52,208 nucleotides of DNA from Bacilli bacterium (lineage in GTDB: Bacteria > Bacillota_I > Bacilli_A > RFN20 > CAG-826), in NCBI GenBank assembly GCA_016302065.1, contig JAEDOI010000004.1, forward strand, positions 1 through 52,208, given 5' to 3'. A program made the position numbers and the translations under genes. Every line of letters begins with the position of its first letter. The stretch's first letter is position 1. The notes below the pieces were generated by a model. The model saw only the letters and a list, made by a program, of their open reading frames with translations, did no database searches and was not told the DNA's origin. This document shows, piece by piece, positions 33,133 to 41,336 of this stretch.

Positions 33133-33663
33133 ATGATTACAATTACAATTTTAGGTTTAGACCCATACTTACTTAAGCAATTGAGCAGAGAATTAACTAA
33201 GCAATTAGTTGAGGTTTATGAGTGTGGAGAAGATGGTATTGACTTTTTTGCTCCAGAAGGTTTACTTATTCATAATGGAATAGATCAAACTAGTTGGAAT
33301 ATTGAAATAAGAGTCAATGCTCCTTTAAAAGTTAAGGCTCTTGAGAAACAAGCATTTGAAGTGATTAAAGGAGGTCTTGGAAATTTCTGTATTAATGCAG
33401 TAGTAATTTTTAATTATTACTCAATTGATAATAGATATGAAATCATAAGAGACGAATATCCTCGATACATGGATGAATGCAATCCATATTATGAAGACGA
33501 ATCATCTTCAAATTGCGATGATGATTGCTGTTGTGATGATGATTGTGAATGTGACCATGAAGATGGATGCCATTGCGGACATTGTGATCAAGATGATGAA
33601 GAACCATATTTAGGTAATGCTTTCGAAGATTTTGAAAAGAGAATGGGTAACAATAATGAATAA
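33133..33663 (+). CDS. DUF1904-like protein with Cys/His/Asp-rich C-terminal tail
   Basis: A 176-residue protein in two parts. Residues 1-100 form an alpha/beta domain (ITITILGLD strand, helix 12-27, then WNIEIRV and INAVVIFNYY strands) that may belong to the tautomerase-like DUF1904 family; this is a tentative match. Residues 115-157 are extraordinarily rich in metal ligands: Cys at 116, 128, 132, 133, 134, 138, 140, 146, 148 and 151, His at 142, 147 and 150, with many Asp/Glu between. A metal-binding or storage tail is likely (inference). It has its own promoter with an operator-like repeat and occupies the place of def-fmt in the Bacillus order priA-def-fmt-rsmB. Confidence 0.6.
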   Translation: MITITILGLDPYLLKQLSRELTKQLVEVYECGEDGIDFFAPEGLLIHNGIDQTSWNIEIRVNAPLKVKALEKQAFEVIKGGLGNFCINAVVIFNYYSIDNRYEIIRDEYPRYMDECNPYYEDESSSNCDDDCCCDDDCECDHEDGCHCGHCDQDDEEPYLGNAFEDFEKRMGNNNE

Positions 33664-34921
33664 TGTATTTGATATTTCCTTAAATGTTTTAGTTGATTGT
33701 GTTAATGAAAAGAAGGATTTTTCCTTACTTATTAAAGAATATACAAAAAACGTAAAACTAAATAACTATAAAAAAACTTGCCTTTCTATTTGTGGAATTG
33801 TTTTAAGAAATTACTATTTGATTAAATACTTTGCAAATCATGTCCTTAAATTCACTGATACTAGATTAGTCCTTGCAACTGGTATTGTCTTTGGGACTGT
33901 TGCATTTAAAAAAGTTGAAGATACTTCTTCATGTTTAGAATGGTATAAAAACTTATTAATAACAAACGGAATTGAATATGATGAAGAAAAACAAAAAGCA
34001 ATTAATGAATTAATTGAAAAGAAAAAGAATTACAATTTTACAGATTTAAATAAAGGTTCGATTCAATATTTTTCAATTAATAATAATCTTCCAATTTGGT
34101 TTTTAAAGATGCTTTTTAAACAATATGGAAGAGATATTATGTTTAAAGTTGCTAGAGAATGTTCAAAAATGCCAAAGCAATTTGCTTATAAACCAACATT
34201 CTTTGAATATAGTGATGATGAAAAAGTTTCATTACTTGATTTTGATGAACTTGATAAAAATTTCTACATTTATAAAAATGAAAAATCAATTAAATCAGTT
34301 GTTGCATGTCATTCAAATGTCTTGTATCCAGTTCAACAAGCTGAACATAAAATGGCTTTAAAATTGCCTCAACTTCAAAATAAGGAAATCACTATTATAT
34401 TACATAGCAATGAAAATGCTTATGTTGAGTTAATTGATAAATATATTTCTTCAAATAATGTTGTTGAAGTTTTATATTCTAATTCAAAAAGAAGTCTCGT
34501 TCCTCTTGTAAAAATTGAAAAAGCTTTAAATAATATTAATTTTAAATATCACGAAACTAGCGATTTTACTTTGGAAGCTTATTCAAAAAATAAACAAGAT
34601 TTAATTGTATATTTTGCTCCTTCAAGTAATGTCGATTCATTTAGAAGAGTTCCAGATTATATTTTAAATTTCTCTCAAAGTTCAATTGATGATTTAATTA
34701 AAGAACAAATAATAGGATTAAACGAACTTGCAAAATATGTTGAAGTCAATGGGAAACTTGTCTATTGTGTTCCAACTATTGATATTAAAGAAACAGAAGT
34801 ACAAGTAATGAAATTTTTAGAAAGTAATAAAAATTTTGTTAAAGAATATACAGAATTATTTTTCCCACATGAAAAAGATAATTCAATGTATTATTATGCA
34901 ATATTAAAAAAAGTAAAATAA
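33656..34921 (+). CDS. Degenerate RsmB-like protein (probably not an active methyltransferase)
   Basis: A 421-residue protein with the layout of RsmB (16S rRNA m5C967 methyltransferase): a NusB-like helical N-terminal domain (1-135), a linker with LPIWFLKMLFKQYG, and a C-terminal half aligning with the Nop2-type domain. Key residues are missing. The SAM-binding D-x-C-A-A-P-G-G-K loop is absent. The PCSG cysteine is Ser323 (APSSN), and the general-base cysteine of TCT is Pro373 (YCVPT). The neighbouring RRVPD and ETEVQVMKFL blocks still match RsmB, as does its place before rlmN. Start at 33656 overlaps the previous gene by 8 bases; a start at 33617 would add 13 residues with no support. It may be an RNA-binding pseudoenzyme. 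Confidence 0.72.
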   Translation: MNNVFDISLNVLVDCVNEKKDFSLLIKEYTKNVKLNNYKKTCLSICGIVLRNYYLIKYFANHVLKFTDTRLVLATGIVFGTVAFKKVEDTSSCLEWYKNLLITNGIEYDEEKQKAINELIEKKKNYNFTDLNKGSIQYFSINNNLPIWFLKMLFKQYGRDIMFKVARECSKMPKQFAYKPTFFEYSDDEKVSLLDFDELDKNFYIYKNEKSIKSVVACHSNVLYPVQQAEHKMALKLPQLQNKEITIILHSNENAYVELIDKYISSNNVVEVLYSNSKRSLVPLVKIEKALNNINFKYHETSDFTLEAYSKNKQDLIVYFAPSSNVDSFRRVPDYILNFSQSSIDDLIKEQIIGLNELAKYVEVNGKLVYCVPTIDIKETEVQVMKFLESNKNFVKEYTELFFPHEKDNSMYYYAILKKVK

Positions 34922-34922
34922 A

Positions 34923-35951
34923 ATGAAAAATTTATACGGTTACAAATTAGAGGATTTAGAAGAATTAATGATTTCTTTGGGTCAAAAGAAGTATCGTGCG
35001 ACTCAAATTTTTAAGTGGATTTATGAGCGTGGTGTTACAAATTTTGATGAAATGAGCGACATTTCTTTAAGTTTTAGAGAAGTTTTAAAGAATGAATTTA
35101 CTCTTTCAATTCCTACAATTTATAAAAAACAAGTCTCAAGCGATGGAACAATTAAATTACTTTTGAGTTTAGGTGATGACTCAAAAATTGAAACCGTATT
35201 AATGAGATACAACTATGGACTTGTTGCATGTGTAACTTCACAAGTTGGGTGTAACATGGGGTGTGCATTTTGCGCTTCAGGTTTATTTAAAAAACAAAGA
35301 AATTTGGAAGTGCATGAATTAGTTGGTCAAATTCTTGTATTAAATAATTTGCTTAAAGAAGAAAACAGAAAAATCACTCATGTTGTTGTAATGGGTACAG
35401 GTGAACCATTTGATAATTATGATAATGTAATGAAGTTTATTAGAATTTTAAATAATCCTCATGGTTTTGCAATTGGTGCAAGACATTTAACCGTTTCAAC
35501 ATGTGGATTAGTTGAAAAAATTAGAGAATATGCTAATGAAGGAATTCAAATTAATTTAGCAATTTCGCTCCATGCTCCAAGCGATAAAATTAGAAATAAA
35601 ATTATGCCAATAAGTTTAAAATATCCTCTTGATCAACTTATGGATGCTGTTAAATATTATGAAGCTACAGCAAAAAGAAGAGTAACTTTTGAATATATTT
35701 TATTAGAGGATATTAACGATTCTATCGAAAATGCAAAGGAATTAGCTAAGTTAATTAAAGGAACTACATCATATGTAAATTTAATTCCTTACAATCCAGT
35801 TGGAGAATTAAAATATAAAAGAACAAGTGGAAATAGAGTGCACCGTTTTATGGATGCTTTAATTAAAGAAGGTGTTAATGTAACAGTTAGAAAAGAATTT
35901 GGAACTGACATTGATGCTGCTTGTGGACAGTTGAGGGCTAAAAATGGCTAG
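34923..35951 (+). CDS. rlmN: Dual-specificity 23S rRNA/tRNA adenine-C2 methyltransferase
   Basis: Radical SAM enzyme that methylates A2503 of 23S rRNA and A37 of some tRNAs. The Cys110-x3-Cys114-x2-Cys117 cluster motif (GCNMGCAFC) binds the [4Fe-4S] centre. GTGEPFDNYDNV is the SAM-binding GEP motif, and Cys334 near the C terminus (DAACGQL) is the resolving cysteine. The 342-residue length is standard. It begins one base after the RsmB-like gene with no clear ribosome site, suggesting coupling, and overlaps prpC by 8 bases. Confidence 0.97.
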   Translation: MKNLYGYKLEDLEELMISLGQKKYRATQIFKWIYERGVTNFDEMSDISLSFREVLKNEFTLSIPTIYKKQVSSDGTIKLLLSLGDDSKIETVLMRYNYGLVACVTSQVGCNMGCAFCASGLFKKQRNLEVHELVGQILVLNNLLKEENRKITHVVVMGTGEPFDNYDNVMKFIRILNNPHGFAIGARHLTVSTCGLVEKIREYANEGIQINLAISLHAPSDKIRNKIMPISLKYPLDQLMDAVKYYEATAKRRVTFEYILLEDINDSIENAKELAKLIKGTTSYVNLIPYNPVGELKYKRTSGNRVHRFMDALIKEGVNVTVRKEFGTDIDAACGQLRAKNG

Positions 35952-36699
35952 AAAATATATTGAAGCGACAATTGGATTTAAAAAAGACATTGGTAAAATA
36001 AGAATTTCAAATGATGATGAATGTCGAATTGTTTTAAATTCTTATAAAGAAGTTTTGATGGTTCTTGCTGATGGAATGGGTGGTCAAAATAAAGGGGACT
36101 ATGCTTCTTCAACAACTGTTAATTTTCTTTGTGAAGAATTTTTAAAAAAGCCTAAATTTATTACTTATATTGATGCAATGATTTGGATTGCAAATAAGAT
36201 TAAAAAAATCAATACTTTGCTCTATAATACCCAAGATAAAGATGAAAATTATCGTGGAATGGGAACTACTTTGGTAGTTGCTCTTCTTGTTGGAAATAAG
36301 ATTGTTGTTATTAATATTGGTGATTCAAGGTGTTATTTAGTTAATAATAAAAAATTAGTTCAAATTACAGAAGATCAAACATATGTAAATTATCTTTATA
36401 AATCTGGAATTATTGAAGAAAAAGATATGGCTACTAATCCAAATAGACACGTTTTAACAAATTCTTTAGGATGTTTTCCTTCAGTATCATTTGATAAATT
36501 TATTATAAACTACAGTGGTCAATCTATATTCCTTTGTAGTGATGGATTATATAATAATGTTTCAATTAAAGATATTGAAGCTATATTAAATACAACAGAT
36601 GAGACCCATATCAAAGTAGATTCGTTAATAGAACTTGCAAATTATAATGGCGGAAGCGACAATATCTCTTGCTGTCTTTGGGAGCCAATTAAAAAATGA
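35944..36699 (+). CDS. prpC: PP2C-type protein serine/threonine phosphatase
   Basis: Partner phosphatase of the PrkC kinase, 251 residues, cytoplasmic. The metal-binding motifs are present: LADGMGGQNKGDYAS, GMGTTLV, VINIGDSRCYLV, the SDGLYNNV region and GGSDNISCCL near the end. It removes phosphate from Ser/Thr (and the kinase itself) to balance signalling. It overlaps prkC by 4 bases (ATGA), so the pair is made in a fixed ratio, as in other Firmicutes. Confidence 0.95.
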   Translation: MARKYIEATIGFKKDIGKIRISNDDECRIVLNSYKEVLMVLADGMGGQNKGDYASSTTVNFLCEEFLKKPKFITYIDAMIWIANKIKKINTLLYNTQDKDENYRGMGTTLVVALLVGNKIVVINIGDSRCYLVNNKKLVQITEDQTYVNYLYKSGIIEEKDMATNPNRHVLTNSLGCFPSVSFDKFIINYSGQSIFLCSDGLYNNVSIKDIEAILNTTDETHIKVDSLIELANYNGGSDNISCCLWEPIKK

Positions 36700-37583
36700 T
36701 AAATATTAACGATATAATCAATAAAAGATATAAAATATTAGGTACTGTTGGTCATGGTGGAATGAGCGATGTTTATCAAGCTAAAGATCTTATTTTTAAA
36801 CGTGAAGTCGCAATTAAAGTCATTAAATATGAATTTATAAATAATATTGAAAACCTCATTAGGTTTCAAAATGAAGCTAGAATTAGTGCTTGTTTAAATC
36901 ATCCAAATATTATAAAGATATTTGATTATGGAGAGATTGATAATCTTCCTTTTATCGTTAATGAATTTGTAAAAGATCAAACATTACGTGATGTGTTAGA
37001 TTTTAAAAGAGCTTTGTCTAGTAAAGAAGCTTGCTCAATTATGCTTCAAATTCTTGATGCTATTATCTATATTCATTCAAAAAATATTATTCATCGTGAT
37101 ATTAAACCTCAAAATATATTTTATGGAGTTGATGGAAGCGTTAAACTTTCTGATTTTGGAATTAGTGTCATAAAAGGATCTTTAATGAATGTTAACGAAA
37201 ATAATAAAGTTATTGGAACGGCTCAATATTTAGCTCCTGAAATCTTTAGAGGCGGAAAACCTTCATTTCAAAGCGATATATTTAGCTTAGGTATTTTATT
37301 TTTTGAAATTGTAACAGGTAGAGTACCATTTGATGCAAAAACTCCAGGTGAAGTGGGTGTCTTAATGTTAGAAAATGATGTTCCAAGTCCAAAGAAATTT
37401 ATGCCTTCAATTCCTAAAGAAATTGAAGAAATCATATTGAAATCCACTTCAAAAGATTTAAATATACGATATAAAGATGCTAAGGAAATGAGAAAAGATA
37501 TTGAAAAAGTTTACAATAATAAAAAATTAATTAATAAAGGGCATAGTCTATTTGCTCGTATTTTTGGACTATCGAGGGATTAA
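36696..37583 (+). CDS. prkC: Serine/threonine protein kinase, kinase domain only
   Basis: A Hanks-type kinase of 295 residues. The Gly-rich loop is GHGGMSDVY (19-27), the ATP-binding lysine is Lys41, the catalytic loop is HRDIKPQN with Asp135, DFG begins at Asp153, and GTAQYLAPE is the activation segment end. The protein stops soon after the kinase domain: there is no transmembrane helix and no PASTA repeats, unlike typical PrkC (about 650 residues) that senses muropeptides. The last 20 residues are basic and hydrophobic (HSLFARIFGL) and could touch the membrane. It sits between prpC and rpe, the usual PrkC position minus rsgA. Confidence 0.93.
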   Translation: MININDIINKRYKILGTVGHGGMSDVYQAKDLIFKREVAIKVIKYEFINNIENLIRFQNEARISACLNHPNIIKIFDYGEIDNLPFIVNEFVKDQTLRDVLDFKRALSSKEACSIMLQILDAIIYIHSKNIIHRDIKPQNIFYGVDGSVKLSDFGISVIKGSLMNVNENNKVIGTAQYLAPEIFRGGKPSFQSDIFSLGILFFEIVTGRVPFDAKTPGEVGVLMLENDVPSPKKFMPSIPKEIEEIILKSTSKDLNIRYKDAKEMRKDIEKVYNNKKLINKGHSLFARIFGLSRD

Positions 37584-37585
37584 AT

Positions 37586-38251
37586 ATGAAAGAAAATAAG
37601 ATTGCTCCTAGTATTTTAAGTGCTGATTTTCTTAATTTGGGTAAAGAGATTGAAAGAATTGAAGAAGCTAATGCTTCTTTCATCCATTTTGATGTAATGG
37701 ATGGTAGTTTTGTTCCTAATATTTCATTTGGTATGGTTGTTTTAAAAAGTGTAAGTAAAATAGCAAAAATTAAAATTGATAGTCATTTAATGATTGTTTC
37801 TCCTATTTCTTATTATCAACAATTTTATAAATTAGGTAGTTATAATGTTACAGTTCATGTTGAAAATACTACTATTGATGAATTTAAAATGATGGCTAGT
37901 TTTGCTAAAGAAAATAATAAATCAATAGGTATTACTCTTAATCCTGAAACTCCAATAGAACAAATTATTCCATATCTTAATTATGCAAATATTGCTTTAG
38001 TTATGTCTGTAAAACCTGGGTTTGGTGGGCAATCATTCATAGAAAATAGCTTGGAAAAAATATTGTTTTTAAAAGAATATAGGGAAAAATATAATTTAAA
38101 ATATGAAATTGAAGTTGATGGAGGAATCAACGCTTATACTTCAAAATTATGTAGAGAAAGCGGAAGTGATATTTTAGTTGCTGGAAGTTATATATTTTCA
38201 AGCACTGATTATAAACAAAAAATAAAGGAGTTAAACAATGAAAACTTATGA
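37586..38251 (+). CDS. rpe: Ribulose-phosphate 3-epimerase
   Basis: Interconverts ribulose 5-phosphate and xylulose 5-phosphate in the pentose phosphate pathway. A TIM barrel of 221 residues beginning IAPSILSADFLNLG, with FDVMDGSFVPNISFG (metal-binding His/Asp region), DSHLMI, MSVKPGFGGQSF and the phosphate-binding VDGGIN and VAGSYIF motifs. It follows prkC after 2 bases and overlaps the next membrane protein gene by 14. Confidence 0.95.
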   Translation: MKENKIAPSILSADFLNLGKEIERIEEANASFIHFDVMDGSFVPNISFGMVVLKSVSKIAKIKIDSHLMIVSPISYYQQFYKLGSYNVTVHVENTTIDEFKMMASFAKENNKSIGITLNPETPIEQIIPYLNYANIALVMSVKPGFGGQSFIENSLEKILFLKEYREKYNLKYEIEVDGGINAYTSKLCRESGSDILVAGSYIFSSTDYKQKIKELNNENL

Positions 38252-38915
38252 GATTATTTTTATTATTTCTTTGTTGGTTTTAGTAGTTTTTCTTTTTGTG
38301 TTTATTATTGTTAGCATTAACAATTATAACAAGGGCGGAGTTAAAAAATATAACTTATTTTCTAACTTTCTTTATGAATTAAATGGTTTTAGAAGGTACA
38401 ATAAATTAAGTTATACATATTTTGGAGCATTAATTTTACTTCTTGTCTTAATGATCATGCCTTATTTTGTTTTCTTCCTTAAAGGAAGGGGAGATTTGGC
38501 CTATAGAATATTAATTTTGGTATTTTCAATTGTAAGTAGTTCTTCAATTTTTGCTTTATTCTTTGTAAAAATGTCTCAATATAAATTACACCTTGCATTT
38601 GATTGTCTTTTAGCAAGTAGTAACGTTTGTTTATTATTAGTACATGCTTTGTTTATTGGACTTGGAGATAGAGCAGGATTTATATTTTCTAACAAAACAT
38701 TTAGTATTTTATCATTAATTTTAGGTATTGTTTTTGTTATTGTCGAACTTGCTTTAATGCTTAATCCATCTTATAAGAGGTGGTTTAAAATGATGAGTGT
38801 CAATAACGATGCTCAATCAAGACCTAAATATTGTTATCTTTCAGTATTAGAATTTGGAAGTTTATTAGTTTATGTTTCTTCCTTTATTCTTTTAACTATA
38901 GCTTGTTTTGCTTAA
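38238..38915 (+). CDS. Hypothetical integral membrane protein, about six helices
   Basis: 225 residues with predicted helices at about 4-28, 57-80, 89-110, 118-140, 152-172 and 202-223. Between helices 1 and 2 is a short basic soluble stretch (NGFRRYNKLSY). I recognise no family. It overlaps rpe by 14 bases and so belongs to the gmk-rpe run, where Bacillus carries thiN; it is not a thiamine pyrophosphokinase. Its 3' end overlaps the convergent ECF gene by 4 bases. Confidence 0.75.
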   Translation: MKTYEIIFIISLLVLVVFLFVFIIVSINNYNKGGVKKYNLFSNFLYELNGFRRYNKLSYTYFGALILLLVLMIMPYFVFFLKGRGDLAYRILILVFSIVSSSSIFALFFVKMSQYKLHLAFDCLLASSNVCLLLVHALFIGLGDRAGFIFSNKTFSILSLILGIVFVIVELALMLNPSYKRWFKMMSVNNDAQSRPKYCYLSVLEFGSLLVYVSSFILLTIACFA

Positions 38916-39463
38916 ATTAAACTATCTTTAATATATAATTTGCTAGCAAATTTTGGATGAGCTCTCTTTAAAGTTGCAAGTAAAATAAAGGCAAATACAG
39001 CTCCAATTTCTCCTTGCAAAATATCAAATGGAGAAGAAACAATAGCGTATTCATATCCAAATAAAGCAATATAACTTATAAAATATGTTAAGACCATAAA
39101 TAGTGGAGAGATAAATAAAGCAATATATTTAATAAAGTTTACTTTTTTAAAGAAGTACATAATTAAGTAGAAAGATAAACTTTCTAAACCTTTTGCAATT
39201 AATGTAAATGGAGCAAAAGAAGCATAACCAGAAAAAATATCTGCTAAAGTTGCACCAATCATCCCTGATATCAATCCTTCAACTGGTCCAAAGAAACCAG
39301 TAGCAAAAAGAATTATCGCATCACTTAAATTAAAATATCCAACCCCATTTCCATATGGAATTTGAATAAAAAAAGTGACAACAAACACTAATCCGGCCAT
39401 AAAAGCGGAATAAACAATATGGTAAATAATATTTAATTTATTTATTTTCAATGTATTTTTCAT
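38912..39463 (-). CDS. ECF transporter S component (vitamin uptake)
   Basis: A 183-residue membrane protein with five to six helices. YFNLSDAIILFATGFFGP followed by GMIGATLADIFSGYASFAP is characteristic of ECF substrate-binding S components, which work with a shared energising module (EcfA, EcfA', EcfT) not found in this window. The vitamin is unknown; related groups carry hydroxymethylpyrimidine or other B-vitamin precursors. Start at 39463 follows a GAGG site; a start at 39490 would push the overlap with the upstream gene to 53 bases. It overlaps the DUF523 gene by 26 bases. Confidence 0.82.
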   Translation of the reverse strand: MKNTLKINKLNIIYHIVYSAFMAGLVFVVTFFIQIPYGNGVGYFNLSDAIILFATGFFGPVEGLISGMIGATLADIFSGYASFAPFTLIAKGLESLSFYLIMYFFKKVNFIKYIALFISPLFMVLTYFISYIALFGYEYAIVSSPFDILQGEIGAVFAFILLATLKRAHPKFASKLYIKDSLI

Positions 39464-39881
39464 AAAATTCCTCAATTGTATAACATTCAATTCCTAATGA
39501 TTTTAATTTTTTAGTAGTTATTCCATTTCCTTCTATAAGTTTATTATCAAAATTTCCATCATAAACATTATGAACTCCGCAAGAAGGGCTGTTTTCTTGT
39601 AATATTGCTTTCTTTATTCTATTGTATAATGCAATATTTGCTACTTTCCTACTACCTTCAAGGAAGTTAGAAGTAACGTTTTTATTTTCTTTTGAATATA
39701 CTTCATCTCCTTTAATTTCACTAGGAACTCTAGGGGTTTTCAATCCACCAAGTTGTTCAGGACAGATAGGAATAATATCATATTTTTCTCTTATTTTTTC
39801 AATTAGAGGATTATAGTTATTTCCTCCATTATATTTAGTATTGTAGCCAAGTAAACAAGCACTAACAAGAATTATTTCCAT
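39438..39881 (-). CDS. DUF523 family protein (TudS-like Fe-S)
   Basis: 147 residues with the complete DUF523 signature: VSACLLGYNTKYNGG (Cys9), PICPEQLGGLKTPRVPSE (Cys40), NSPSCGVHNVYDG (Cys101) and GNGITTKKLKSLGI. Three conserved cysteines fit the three-Cys [4Fe-4S] site known from TudS thiouracil desulfidases, which contain this domain; desulfidase activity here is inferred. A strong GGGAGG ribosome site precedes the ATG. It is co-directional and overlapping with an ECF S component. Confidence 0.85.
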   Translation of the reverse strand: MEIILVSACLLGYNTKYNGGNNYNPLIEKIREKYDIIPICPEQLGGLKTPRVPSEIKGDEVYSKENKNVTSNFLEGSRKVANIALYNRIKKAILQENSPSCGVHNVYDGNFDNKLIEGNGITTKKLKSLGIECYTIEEFYEKYIENK

Positions 39882-39903
39882 GCCTTTTCCCTCCCTTAAA
39901 TCC

Positions 39904-39938
39904 TTGAATATTATAGATAAAACTTTATAATATTTCTA
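39904..39938 (+). promoter_or_regulatory. Promoter of the YgjP-like gene, predicted leaderless start
   Basis: TTGAAT (39904-39909), a 16-bp spacer and TATAAT (39926-39931) predict a start at 39938, which is the A of the ATG. The same TTGAAT/TATAAT pair is used before gmk. No ribosome site exists between -10 and ATG. Confidence 0.6.
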
Positions 39939-40576
39939 TGATAAAATACTTTAATACAATATATAAAAATAAAAATTATGAAATTGAAGTACATAAAGAT
40001 ATTAGATATAGAAGGATTACTTTACGCTATAAAAATGAAAAATTTATAGTAAATGCCCCATTATTTTCTTCTAATACTCTAATTTTAAAGTTTGTAGAAG
40101 AAAAGAAAGAGAAACTAATAAAAAATTTTAATAATAAATTACCATACGATGAAAAAGGAATATATATTTTAGGAAATTATACTTTATTCAATGAAGGATT
40201 TATTGAGTTAAATGGGAAATTTTATTTGTTTAAGGATTTAAATAATTTTTATAAATGCGCTAAAAAAGAATATTATAATTTTTTTCTATTAAGACTTAGA
40301 CATTATGAAGAAGTAATGGGAATAAATGTTCCATATTCATTAAAAATTAAAATTGTCAGTTCAATATTTGGATCTAATAGTTATTCAACTCATTCTATTA
40401 CATTAAGCATTAAATTAATTCATTTTAGCATTGAATTAATTGACTCTGTTATAATTCACGAATTAGCTCATCATTTTTATAGAGACCATTCGAAAAATTT
40501 CTATGGAGTTATAAATAAATATTGTCTAAACTATAATGAATGCAGGAAGAAATTAATTCATGGGGTATATAAATGA
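39938..40576 (+). CDS. YgjP-like (DUF45) zinc metallopeptidase
   Basis: 212 residues. The zinc motif is His174-Glu175-x-x-His178 with a third ligand His184 (HELAHHFYRDHS), followed by the helix ending YNECRKKL, as in the YgjP/DUF45 family related to SprT and WLM peptidases. The N-terminal half begins with YEIEVHKDIRYRRITLRY, the beta sheet usual for the family. The physiological substrate is unknown. It shares ATGA with the downstream methyltransferase gene. Confidence 0.85.
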   Translation: MIKYFNTIYKNKNYEIEVHKDIRYRRITLRYKNEKFIVNAPLFSSNTLILKFVEEKKEKLIKNFNNKLPYDEKGIYILGNYTLFNEGFIELNGKFYLFKDLNNFYKCAKKEYYNFFLLRLRHYEEVMGINVPYSLKIKIVSSIFGSNSYSTHSITLSIKLIHFSIELIDSVIIHELAHHFYRDHSKNFYGVINKYCLNYNECRKKLIHGVYK

Positions 40577-41313
40577 AAGAAACAATAACATCATTACAAA
40601 ATAAAATTGTTAAAGAAGTATATTCCTTAAAAGATAATAAAAATATTAAGGAAAAACATATGTTTTTGGTTGAAACTATGCATCTAGTTGAGATGGCTAA
40701 GGATAATTTAGAATATGTTTTAACTTTAAATGAAATACCTTCTATTTCTTGTAAACAATATATAGTAAATAAAGAAATATTAGAAAAATGTAGTAACAAT
40801 AAATCTTATTCAAAAGTAATTGGCGTTGTAAAACAACTAGAATTTGAATTTGTTAAAGATGATACTTTAATATATTTAGATAATATTCAAGATCCAGGGA
40901 ACTTAGGAACAATTTTACGTACATGTTTAGCATTAAATATTAAGAATATAATAGTTAGCAAAGATTGCTGTTCAATTTATAATTTAAAGGCTATTCAATC
41001 TAGTGAAGGGGCTTTATTTAAAGTAAATATTAAAGTTGGTGATATATCTTTACTTAAAAATTTAAAAGAAGAAGGATATCGTATAGTTTCTACAAGTTTA
41101 AGTAAAGATTCAATATTATTAAATAATTTAGAATATAAGCAAAAAACAGTATTTGTATTTGGCAATGAAGGTAATGGAATTAGATCATCTATCATTGAAT
41201 TAAGTGATAACAAAGTTATCATACCAATTAACAATATCGATTCATTAAATGTAGGTGTATCATTAGGAATTGTTCTTTATACTTACCTTTTTAACATTAA
41301 GTCTTTAAAATAA
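40573..41313 (+). CDS. TrmH/SpoU family RNA 2'-O-methyltransferase
   Basis: 246 residues. A small N-terminal substrate-binding domain is followed by a SPOUT domain with the three family motifs: LDNIQDPGNLGTILRTC (motif 1), FVFGNEGNGI (motif 2) and IPINNIDSLNVGVSLGIVLY (motif 3). The knot region should bind SAM. The target nucleotide in tRNA or rRNA cannot be read from sequence. It is co-transcribed with the YgjP-like gene and ends 12 bases before the -10 of the leuS leader. Confidence 0.9.
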   Translation: MKETITSLQNKIVKEVYSLKDNKNIKEKHMFLVETMHLVEMAKDNLEYVLTLNEIPSISCKQYIVNKEILEKCSNNKSYSKVIGVVKQLEFEFVKDDTLIYLDNIQDPGNLGTILRTCLALNIKNIIVSKDCCSIYNLKAIQSSEGALFKVNIKVGDISLLKNLKEEGYRIVSTSLSKDSILLNNLEYKQKTVFVFGNEGNGIRSSIIELSDNKVIIPINNIDSLNVGVSLGIVLYTYLFNIKSLK

Positions 41314-41324
41314 ATTTTAAATAT

Positions 41325-41330
41325 TATAAT
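41325..41330 (+). promoter_or_regulatory. leuS leader -10 element
   Basis: TATAAT at 41325-41330 predicts a start near 41337, just before the first strand of T-box stem I. The -35 is weak. Confidence 0.5.
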
Positions 41331-41336
41331 ATTTAA

